Shown piece after piece: positions 1 through 5,148 of a stretch of DNA of 9,385 nt. The stretch's first letter is position 1. Each line of letters starts with the position of its first letter. The stretch is taken from the NCBI GenBank assembly GCA_913044255.1, contig CAJWOI010000087.1, positions 1 to 9,385 of the forward strand. Direction: 5' to 3'. The notes under the pieces were generated by a model. It did not search any database and was not told the origin of the DNA. It was given only the letters and a program-made list of their open reading frames with translations. The translations under genes were made by a program, and so were the position numbers. Source of the stretch: an uncultured Alphaproteobacteria bacterium. GTDB taxonomy: Bacteria; Pseudomonadota; Alphaproteobacteria; UBA7887.

Positions 1-350
1 TGTGCAGCAAATTTTTTTGCCTCCTTGTATACTTTCTCCACAAGCGGACAAGTGGCGTCAATCACGGAGAGGTCCCGAATCCGGGCGGAGTTCTCAACTG
101 CTGAAGAAACCCCATGAGCACTAAAAATAGTGACCGCTCCGACCGGAATTTGGTCTATATTTTCAACGAATACTGCACCCTTAGCGCGCAATTCCTCCAC
201 CACTCGTCGATTATGAACAATTTCGTGACGGACATATACGGGGGCGCCATAGCGCTCAATGGTTGCCTCAACAATGCGAATAGCACGCTCCACACCGGCA
301 CAAAAACCACGGGGTTGCGCTAGAATAGCGTGAATAGTTCTTTTGCCCAT
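1..350 (-). CDS. ispH: 4-hydroxy-3-methylbut-2-enyl diphosphate reductase (IspH/LytB), N-terminal part
   Basis: IspH is the cytosolic iron-sulfur enzyme that makes IPP and DMAPP from HMBPP in the last step of the MEP isoprenoid pathway. The gene is read by reverse-complementing the left edge; 116 codons are present and the C-terminal part lies outside the window. Residues 13-20 read PRGFCAGV with the first cluster cysteine (C17). Residues 36-48 contain APVYVRHEIVHNR with a substrate-contacting His (H46). FSAHGVS at 76-82 supplies the second His (H79), and DATCPLV at 98-104 supplies the second cluster cysteine (C101). The spacing equals that of E. coli IspH (C12, H41, H74, C96) with a constant offset of five. 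The ATG at 350 gives the normal short N-terminus, but no strong Shine-Dalgarno sequence precedes it. It is divergent from the cytochrome genes. Identification is near certain. Confidence 0.95.
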   Translation of the reverse strand, partial: MGKRTIHAILAQPRGFCAGVERAIRIVEATIERYGAPVYVRHEIVHNRRVVEELRAKGAVFVENIDQIPVGAVTIFSAHGVSSAVENSARIRDLSVIDATCPLVEKVYKEAKKFAA

Positions 351-538
351 CAGCGCTACAAGAGCTCTTCTGTCTGTAATCCTTGACGTAGACCAGCTTA
401 TTGGAAATAGAGGTGGGCGCCAACTCCAATACTCGCCAAAGTATGGCTGACAGAATGCTTTAGCTGTGGCATTTTGCATGTAAGTTTAAGCTGTGCTGCC
501 TTGTCTGAGGGTGCATGCGAACAAACAAGGGGACGATT

Positions 539-1000
539 ATGACCGCAAGGATAAAGCATGTTTTGACAGTGGTCGCGACCGTTTGCGCGATCTTCGGTCT
601 GTCCACCGCACACGCTGCGGACGAGCCGGAGAATATTATCAAGTACCGACAAAATCTCATGAAAGGCGTCGGAGCGCATATCACCAATATTGCCGCAGTG
701 GTTAAAGGACAGGTGACCATAACTGACAACCTAATGACGGATGCCCAAAGCGTAGCTAATGGCCTTGCAAATGTTGACAAACTTTTCCCCGTCGGCACAG
801 AGAGAGGCAAAACGAACGCACTTGCTGCGATATGGGAAGACCGCGCCGGATTTAATAAGGCGCTATCCGACGCTCAGGCCGCTGCAAAAAACATACTGGA
901 TGCTGTCGATTCCAACGATATCGCAGTAATCGGTAAGGCACTTGGAGCATTAGGGAAATCCTGCGGCGGCTGTCACAAGCCCTATCGAAAAAAGATGTAG
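539..1000 (+). CDS. Class II c-type cytochrome (cytochrome c'/c556-like), periplasmic
   Basis: This is a 153-residue exported monohaem cytochrome. Residues 1-26 form a signal peptide (basic MTARIK, hydrophobic core, AHA before the likely cut). The mature protein is helix-rich with the haem site near the C-terminus, C142-G-G-C145-H146 followed by KPYRKKM, the hallmark of class II cytochromes. YRQNLM at 36-41 matches the first helix of the family. M41 falls where cytochrome c' has a non-ligating distal residue (Leu16 in Alcaligenes cytochrome c'), so a six-coordinate c556-like haem is possible. The ATG at 539 was chosen because AAGGGGA at 527-533 gives a good ribosome binding site with five bases of spacing and a normal signal peptide. 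An in-frame ATG at 515 would add eight residues. It lies 16 bp before the dihaem cytochrome gene, so the two are probably cotranscribed. Role: electron carrier or NO-binding protein; not resolvable from sequence. Confidence 0.9.
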   Translation: MTARIKHVLTVVATVCAIFGLSTAHAADEPENIIKYRQNLMKGVGAHITNIAAVVKGQVTITDNLMTDAQSVANGLANVDKLFPVGTERGKTNALAAIWEDRAGFNKALSDAQAAAKNILDAVDSNDIAVIGKALGALGKSCGGCHKPYRKKM

Positions 1001-1016
1001 GGCGCCCGCACGCGCG

Positions 1017-1973
1017 TTGAAGATGTTATGCCGATCTGCTGTCTTTCGGTATGCACGGCGGTTTTTTACAATTACTGCAACGTTGGCGTTGGGTTCATTT
1101 AACACGTTTGCCGACGAAAACGACTTGAACAGCCAACAAGTCCAGCGTGGCGCCTATTTACTACGTGCCGCCGGGTGCGTAGCCTGCCACACAAATCCTG
1201 AACACAATGGGATCTTTCTTGCGGGGGGACGTGCACTCAAGACCCCGTTTGGTACATTTTATACCCCAAACATCACCGGCGATCCCACGCATGGCATCGG
1301 CAACTGGACTGAGTCTGATTTTGTGACGGCTATGACCCAAGGCGTGGCCCCAAATGGCACCCACTATTATCCAGTCTTTCCATATACCGCCTATTCTGGA
1401 ATTACAGCTACGGACCTCACCGATATGTGGGCTTACCTACGGGCCGTCCCGAGTTCACTCACTTCGAACCGTGAGCACGATATTAAATTTCCGTTCTCTA
1501 TTCGGCTCACCAACTGGGCCTGGAAATTGATGTTCTTTCGGCCTACAACCTATCGCGCGGACCTCACTCGCTCGCCTGAATGGAATCGCGGATCCTATCT
1601 TGTCGGCACCCTCGGTCATTGCGGCGAATGCCATACCCCGAGAAATATATTTGGTGCAATTAAATCTCGTTATGCGTATGCCGGCACAAAACATGGGCCA
1701 GGAGGGGAGAAAATTCCCAACATAACGCCTGACCAGGAAACAGGAATCGGAGACTGGACCCAAAATGATGTTACTTGGCTCCTCCAAACAGGGTTCTTAC
1801 CCGACGGAGATGTTGTTGGAAGCTCAATGGCTGACGTGGTCGAACATAGCACCAGTCACCTTACCGCCGGGGACCAGTCGGCGATTGCGGTTTATCTGAA
1901 GTCCTTGACACCAATTTACAAACAGATGCCGACTAAGAAAGGACCAGCGGAGGACAATATCAATAATTGGTAA
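1017..1973 (+). CDS. Dihaem cytochrome c, exported, related to cytochrome subunits of membrane dehydrogenases
   Basis: The product is 318 residues with an N-terminal export sequence (basic to residue 15, hydrophobic 16-31). There are two cytochrome c domains: haem 1 at C54-V-A-C57-H58 and haem 2 at C202-G-E-C205-H206. Each is followed by a PNIT...GIG.W.. motif (84-97 and 234-247) typical of the cytochrome subunits of alcohol and gluconate type dehydrogenases. Those family members usually carry three haems; this one has two and no clear C-terminal membrane anchor. M271 in SSMADV is a good axial ligand for haem 2. The corresponding zone for haem 1 (YYPVFPYTAYSGIT, 117-130) has no methionine. 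The start is uncertain: TTG at 1017 or ATG at 1023; neither has an obvious ribosome binding site, suggesting coupling to the upstream cytochrome gene. No dehydrogenase subunit is adjacent, so the partner enzyme is unknown. Confidence 0.88.
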   Translation: MKMLCRSAVFRYARRFFTITATLALGSFNTFADENDLNSQQVQRGAYLLRAAGCVACHTNPEHNGIFLAGGRALKTPFGTFYTPNITGDPTHGIGNWTESDFVTAMTQGVAPNGTHYYPVFPYTAYSGITATDLTDMWAYLRAVPSSLTSNREHDIKFPFSIRLTNWAWKLMFFRPTTYRADLTRSPEWNRGSYLVGTLGHCGECHTPRNIFGAIKSRYAYAGTKHGPGGEKIPNITPDQETGIGDWTQNDVTWLLQTGFLPDGDVVGSSMADVVEHSTSHLTAGDQSAIAVYLKSLTPIYKQMPTKKGPAEDNINNW

Positions 1974-2005
1974 ATTTGATTAGATTATCACTTTCGATGC
2001 CACGG

Positions 2006-2026
2006 AAATAAAAAGCGAACACCGCT
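2006..2026 (-). terminator. Weak intrinsic terminator candidate after the crotonase-family gene
   Basis: Read on the minus strand, AGCGG-TGT-TCGCT forms a five-pair stem (one G-U) followed directly by TTTTATTT. It lies about 60 bp beyond the stop codon of the crotonase-family gene, in the convergent gap with the dihaem cytochrome gene. The stem is short, so this is tentative. Confidence 0.3.
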
Positions 2027-2087
2027 GATTATGTTCAAACTTTCCTAAAACCTCTATTTTTAAAAATTTAATTTGGCGGTCACCCGA

Positions 2088-2921
2088 TTAATCCGACCCT
2101 CGGGTCGATACCGGAGCACTAAAGTCTGGGGCGCGTTTTTCCCGCAAAGACGCAAGCCCTTCGAGAACATCGGGCCCTGAAAATCCGAGCATTTCCAATG
2201 CTGCGGAAGAGTCAAAGATCGGACCCGCCATACGAAGCCAACTATTCAGTGTATATTTAGTCCACTGAATTGCTGTCACCGAACCGGAAGCTAGTTTGAT
2301 CGCAACCTCCAACGCAGTTGCATCAAGTTCTCCTTCCTCCACGCAACGCGACACCAATCCGATCCTTTCCGCCTCCTCTCCGCGGACGGTCTCACACAGC
2401 AACAGGTAGTATTTTGCTTTGGCCATACCACACAGTAGTGGCCAAACAATCGCCGCATGGTCACCTGCCGCCACACCGAGCCTGGTGTGCCCATCAATGA
2501 TTCGAGCTGATTTTGCAGCAATGGAAATATCGCATAAAAGCGCAACCGCAAGTCCTGCACCCACGGCAGGCCCACGAATCGCCGAGATAGTAGGCTTTTT
2601 GCAATTAATTATGTTGTACACAAGATCACGGGCCTCATGGAAAACCTGTGCTCTAGCCTCAAAAGTCCGTGCATTTTGCTCAACAAGGCCAAAATCGCCC
2701 CCAGCCGAAAATGCTTTCCCCGCACCAGTTACTATAACTGCATTAGTGTGGGGATCATCACTTACAGCAGCCCACACGTGCACTAGGTCCCGATGCATCT
2801 CTGCTGTGACCGAGTTCAGACTCTGCGGTCGATCCAAGACAATCCGTAACACTTTATCCGCAGGCCGCTCGAATTTCAGACTCTTGAAGTTGCCGTATTG
2901 TCTATCCAGATTATCAACCAT
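2088..2921 (-). CDS. Enoyl-CoA hydratase/isomerase (crotonase) family protein
   Basis: This is a 277-residue crotonase-fold protein that should bind an acyl-CoA thioester in the cytosol. The oxyanion-hole segments are visible: KAFSAGGDF at 69-77 and IRGPAVGAGLAVALLCD at 115-131. The segment IDGHTRLGVAAGDHAAIVWPLL (142-163) corresponds to the catalytic region. By manual alignment with rat mitochondrial crotonase, the positions of Glu144 and Glu164 are held by H145 and Y171, so classical hydratase chemistry is not assured. A similar D-x-H...GD...WPL pattern occurs in a subgroup of proteobacterial and actinobacterial homologues of unassigned activity. The ATG at 2921 is well supported: AGGGA lies at a suitable distance and an in-frame TAG lies a short way upstream with no alternative start between. 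The gene stands alone, converging on the cytochrome operon. Fatty acid, aromatic or terpenoid-type acyl-CoA degradation is plausible; the substrate is unknown. Confidence 0.9.
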   Translation of the reverse strand: MVDNLDRQYGNFKSLKFERPADKVLRIVLDRPQSLNSVTAEMHRDLVHVWAAVSDDPHTNAVIVTGAGKAFSAGGDFGLVEQNARTFEARAQVFHEARDLVYNIINCKKPTISAIRGPAVGAGLAVALLCDISIAAKSARIIDGHTRLGVAAGDHAAIVWPLLCGMAKAKYYLLLCETVRGEEAERIGLVSRCVEEGELDATALEVAIKLASGSVTAIQWTKYTLNSWLRMAGPIFDSSAALEMLGFSGPDVLEGLASLREKRAPDFSAPVSTRGSD

Positions 2922-2951
2922 GGTAATCCCTGATATTTCAACTGTCTAGGC

Positions 2952-2965
2952 GTCAGCTCGCTGAC
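2952..2965. promoter_or_regulatory. Inverted repeat upstream of the crotonase-family gene, possible operator
   Basis: GTCAGC-TC-GCTGAC is a perfect six-base inverted repeat with a two-base centre, 31-44 bp upstream of the ATG at 2921. This is where an operator overlapping the promoter or early leader would lie. As an RNA hairpin the two-base loop would be strained, so a protein-binding site is more likely. No regulator has been assigned. Confidence 0.4.
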
Positions 2966-3176
2966 ATAGGAAAAGCCCCCCTTGATGTTACAGCGATTGT
3001 GACCTGAAAACACGAATTAAAGGCAGCGCCGATTTTTCGTTTTTAAACTGATAAGAAGCATAGGAAAGCCGCCCAAATTTATTCATCCTTTGCCGACTTT
3101 GCCAAAGCGCCTGTCAAACCAAGGCGACCCACGTCTCATGCCGTCAAATGCTTTTGCCCTCACTCCTAAACCCAAA

Positions 3177-3192
3177 CACCGACTAATCGGTG
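3177..3192 (-). terminator. Hairpin downstream of the MarR-like gene, weak terminator candidate
   Basis: CACCGA and TCGGTG form a perfect six-base stem around a four-base loop. On the minus strand it is followed by TTTGGGTTT, a poor but T-rich tail. It lies about 145 bp beyond the stop of the MarR-like ORF and could end that transcript. It could equally be a chance hairpin. Confidence 0.25.
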
Positions 3193-3336
3193 CGGCGAGG
3201 AACCGCAACTCTACCACGAGCCAACAAAGGTAACTGATCGGGATGGTTAAAAATTGTTAGAGAAATAGTAACGACGTCACGGCCTAATCTACCGGATTTC
3301 TGTGGTGTCCAGTCCAACGCATCACTACTACTTGGT

Positions 3337-3684
3337 TTATTCAATTAGAGCTTTGTGCCACTCTAAAGTCCGGATGAGTCGACCAAGCAAAGTATCTAGA
3401 ATATGCCACTCGGCATGACTTAAACCGTCCAACGCTGCTCTATCAACATCGTTTGAAAGCCGAACCAGTTCACTCAGGACCCTTTCGCTCAAATCCTTCT
3501 GAGTGATGCTATCCACTTTCCAGAGACACAGCAGAATGAGCAATTGCCCAAAGCTGACCCCTTTCGGAGCCAGCCATTGGACAAATGCCCTAGAAATCAG
3601 ATGCGACACCAACGGGAACCGTTGGGCCGTAGTTTGGTCTGCCGCCCGGGTCGTTAACGCAGAACCGGGCACAAGGCCATTCAA
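3337..3684 (-). CDS. MarR-like protein with apparent in-frame loss of the recognition helix and wing
   Basis: The 115-residue product looks like the two ends of a MarR-family regulator joined together. Residues 23-69 match the N-terminal dimerisation helix and the start of the helix-turn-helix: FPLVSHLISRAFVQWL, GVSFGQLLILLCLW, ITQKDLSERV. From residue 70, LSELVRLSNDVDRAALDGLSHAEWHILDTLLGRLIRTL matches the C-terminal dimerisation helices that normally follow the winged domain. The roughly 40-50 residues between, containing the recognition helix and beta wing, are absent; MarR proteins usually have about 140-160 residues. The ORF is intact, with no frameshift. The start is uncertain: TTG at 3684 or GTG at 3672, neither with a clear ribosome binding site. 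It lies 20 bp after the histone-like gene on the same strand. It may be a decaying pseudogene or a dimerising protein without DNA binding; the family call rests on motif recognition alone. Confidence 0.55.
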   Translation of the reverse strand: MNGLVPGSALTTRAADQTTAQRFPLVSHLISRAFVQWLAPKGVSFGQLLILLCLWKVDSITQKDLSERVLSELVRLSNDVDRAALDGLSHAEWHILDTLLGRLIRTLEWHKALIE

Positions 3685-3704
3685 GTGCTGAATATAGCCC
3701 TTGC

Positions 3705-3929
3705 CTACCTCTTGCGTGCAGTCTTACGGGCCGTCTTCCTGCGTGCAGTCTTACGAGCCGTCTTCTTGCGTGCAGGTTTACGGGCCGTCTTCTTGCGTGC
3801 AGGTTTACGGGCCGTCTTCTTGCGTGCAGTCTTACGAGCCGTCGACCTGCGTGCAGGTTTACGAGCTGTCTTCTTTCGAGTAGCCGTCTTACGCCTACTC
3901 GATTTCTTCTTTGCTTTCGCTGGTGCCAT
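3705..3929 (-). CDS. Histone H1-like Lys/Arg/Ala-rich DNA-binding protein
   Basis: The 74-residue product starts MAPAKAKKKSSRRK and then consists of near-identical nine-residue units of the type K(T/P)ARKKTAR. It contains only M, A, P, K, R, S and T, with no acidic or aromatic residues, so it is extremely basic and probably unfolded without DNA. This matches the bacterial histone H1-like group (chlamydial HctB, the AlgP-type C-terminal tail), which compacts DNA or binds nucleic acid non-specifically. The reading frame is secure because the opposite-strand frames merely reflect the repeat. The ATG at 3929 is preceded by AGAGG about ten bases upstream. The stop is followed closely by the MarR-like ORF. 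Whether it acts as a nucleoid protein in this organism is inferred from composition. Confidence 0.8.
   Translation of the reverse strand: MAPAKAKKKSSRRKTATRKKTARKPARRSTARKTARKKTARKPARKKTARKPARKKTARKTARRKTARKTARKR
3712..3882. repeat. 27-bp tandem repeat inside the histone-like gene
   Basis: Six 27-bp units lie end to end at 3721-3747, 3748-3774, 3775-3801, 3802-3828, 3829-3855 and 3856-3882, with a partial ninth-codon remnant at 3712-3720. Units begin GTCTTACG or GGTTTACG on the plus strand and mostly end TGCGTGCA. Units three and four are identical; the last unit is the most diverged. Because the period is a multiple of three, gain or loss of units keeps the protein in frame. Confidence 0.95.
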
Positions 3930-3988
3930 GCTAACGAAACCTCTATAGAAGATATTGTCAGATGATAAAAATTTATGTCGTCCGAGTC

Positions 3989-4004
3989 ATGTGATCAATC
4001 ACAT
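3989..4004. promoter_or_regulatory. 16-bp palindrome upstream of the histone-like gene
   Basis: ATGTGAT-CA-ATCACAT is a perfect seven-base inverted repeat with a two-base centre, 60-75 bp upstream of the histone-like ATG. It resembles a CRP/FNR-superfamily site, but the TGTGA...TCACA arms are four bases apart rather than the six of a CRP site, so that assignment is not made. If the promoter proposed at 4041-4067 is correct, the palindrome lies in the leader, where a repressor could act. Confidence 0.45.
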
Positions 4005-4040
4005 CAAAAAGCACCACATTTCCCCGAACCACACCGTATT

Positions 4041-4067
4041 GTTATACAAACTTAACCAAACGTGCAA
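4041..4067 (-). promoter_or_regulatory. Possible sigma70-type promoter for the histone-like gene
   Basis: On the minus strand TTGCAC (4067-4062) and TATAAC (4046-4041) are separated by 15 bases, slightly short of the usual 16-18. It would start a transcript about 105 bases upstream of the histone-like ATG. It is the best promoter-like pair seen in this AT-rich region, but the spacing makes it tentative. Confidence 0.25.
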
Positions 4068-4114
4068 TTGGGGGAAAGAGTTATTTTCAGGGGGAGTCAA
4101 ACTCAAAATCGAGC

Positions 4115-4134
4115 TGTAAAACATCTATTTTACA
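4115..4134. promoter_or_regulatory. Inverted repeat between livF and the histone-like gene
   Basis: TGTAAAA and TTTTACA form a perfect seven-base inverted repeat around the six-base centre CATCTA. It lies 65 bp beyond the livF stop and about 50 bp upstream of the proposed promoter of the histone-like gene. The arms are AT-rich and no T-run follows, so it fits a dimeric regulator site better than a terminator. The regulator is unknown. Confidence 0.4.
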
Positions 4135-4198
4135 AACAGGCAATAAAAAGAACTTCAAAAAGTATTAACGCCTGACACGCAACCGAGTTAGAATCAGT

Positions 4199-5014
4199 TT
4201 ACGCCAACCACCTTTTGCGCCGTCGATAATGCTTGACGTTGCGATAGCTCTTTTTCTCTCCACTTGAAATACCGAGGTAAAATTCCTTAACATCTTCATT
4301 CTCACGAAGATCCGCCGCGTTTCCATCCATCACGATACGACCGTTTTCTAAAATATATCCATAGTTGGCATATTTAAGCGCCATGTTTGTGTTCTGCTCG
4401 GCTAAAAGAAATGTTACGCCCTCATCTTTATTGAGTCGCTGAACGATATCAAAAATTTCCTCTACAAGTTGTGGCGCCAAACCCAGCGAGGGTTCGTCCA
4501 ATAAAATCATTTTAGGACGCGCCATAAGCGCCCGCCCTACCGCTGTCATTTGCTGTTCACCACCTGATGTATAGCCGGCCTGAGCACGACGCCGCTCCTT
4601 TAGGCGCGGAAAGTAACTATACACCAATTCTAGATCCTTGTTGACCTCCGCACGGCCGTCACGGCGGGTATAAGCCCCAGTCAGAAGGTTTTCCTCGACG
4701 GTCAAGTGCTCGAAACAGTGGCGCCCCTCCATAACTTGGACAACGCCTTTCTTCACCAGTTCATTGGATGATAATTGGTCAACCCGCTCGCCGAGATATT
4801 CAATCGAGCCCTTCGTGACATCACCACGCTCAGAACGTAACAAATTTGAAATGGCCTTTAACGTCGTTGTTTTCCCTGCCCCGTTTGCTCCCAGCAAAGC
4901 AACAATCCCACCTTCTGGTACATCAAAAGAAACGCCTTTTAAAACCAGAATGACGTGGTCGTAAATAACTTCGATATTATTAACACTGAGAAAGGTCCCG
5001 CCGTTCGCAGACAT
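4199..5014 (-). CDS. livF: HAAT-family ABC transporter ATPase, LivF type
   Basis: This is one of the two cytosolic ATPases that power the importer encoded upstream. In its 271 residues: Walker A GANGAGKT at 42-49, Q-loop Q93 in VVQVMEGRH, ABC signature TSGGEQQ at 149-155, Walker B MILLDEP at 169-175, and LAEQN at 204-208 where Q replaces the usual switch His, as in E. coli LivF. GRHCFEHLTVEENLL (97-111) is also typical of LivF. After the normal end (DVKEFYLG) there is a basic tail, KKSYRNVKHYRRRKRWLA, which I recall in LivF homologues of organic-acid transporter clusters but not in the amino acid prototype. The ATG at 5014 is preceded by AGGGA at about ten bases. It is the last gene of the operon and is separated from the binding-protein gene by a terminator hairpin, so its expression is probably lower. 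Confidence 0.93.
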   Translation of the reverse strand: MSANGGTFLSVNNIEVIYDHVILVLKGVSFDVPEGGIVALLGANGAGKTTTLKAISNLLRSERGDVTKGSIEYLGERVDQLSSNELVKKGVVQVMEGRHCFEHLTVEENLLTGAYTRRDGRAEVNKDLELVYSYFPRLKERRRAQAGYTSGGEQQMTAVGRALMARPKMILLDEPSLGLAPQLVEEIFDIVQRLNKDEGVTFLLAEQNTNMALKYANYGYILENGRIVMDGNAADLRENEDVKEFYLGISSGEKKSYRNVKHYRRRKRWLA

Positions 5015-5073
5015 GTTTTTATCATTCCCTGAAGCTAAAAACTGCGGGCCATTAACCAGAAATGGATAGTTTC

Positions 5074-5111
5074 AAAAATAACCCCGAAGAGAGCATCAAG
5101 CTCTCCTCGGG
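5074..5111 (-). terminator. Intrinsic terminator between the binding-protein gene and livF
   Basis: On the minus strand a 12-pair stem (5111-5100 with 5094-5083, one G-U pair) closes a five-base loop and is followed by TTATTTTT. It lies just after the stop of the substrate-binding protein gene. In that position it probably both ends and stabilises the binding-protein message, with partial read-through into livF. Confidence 0.8.
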
Positions 5112-5148
5112 AATTGGTCTATGCAGTCCGGTCCACCGCACATGATTC

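Larger units (their letters stand above)
2922..3336. other. 415-bp stretch without a convincing gene
   Basis: No ORF here resembles a known protein or has good gene signals. The longest small reading frame noted is a 31-codon plus-strand ORF at 3139-3234 of unremarkable composition without a good ribosome binding site. The right part should contain the 3' region of the MarR-like gene, and the left part the promoter of the crotonase-family gene. Two inverted repeats (2952-2965 and 3177-3192) are listed separately. No tRNA-like or transposon-end structure was seen. Confidence 0.6.

Noticed and set aside
114..323. 69-codon plus-strand ORF at the left edge
   Set aside because: It lies antisense to ispH, whose conserved cysteine and histidine motifs are unmistakable.
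360..369. Palindrome AAGAGCTCTT just upstream of the ispH start
   Set aside because: A ten-base palindrome is common by chance, and no promoter elements could be aligned with it.
2056..2067. ATTTTTAAAAAT palindrome in the convergent gap
   Set aside because: It is a low-complexity AT run without a GC stem, not a credible terminator or operator.
2419..2949. 176-codon plus-strand ORF opposite the crotonase-family gene
   Set aside because: The minus strand encodes clear crotonase motifs; the plus-strand translation shows no family features.
3139..3234. 31-codon plus-strand ORF starting MPSNAFALTPKPKH in the gene-poor gap
   Set aside because: There is no ribosome binding site, no known similarity and no partner gene; an ORF of this length is expected by chance.
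3712..3882. CRISPR-like array of 27-bp repeats
   Set aside because: The units are directly adjacent with no unique spacers and encode a repetitive protein.
3685..3948. Plus-strand ORF rich in LRAVFLRAV repeats, and a second overlapping plus-strand frame, across the tandem repeat
   Set aside because: Both arise because the 27-bp period keeps every frame open. The minus-strand frame gives a recognised histone H1-like protein with a start and ribosome binding site.
3989..4004. CRP binding site
   Set aside because: The TGTGA and TCACA arms are four rather than six bases apart, so it is kept only as an unassigned palindrome.
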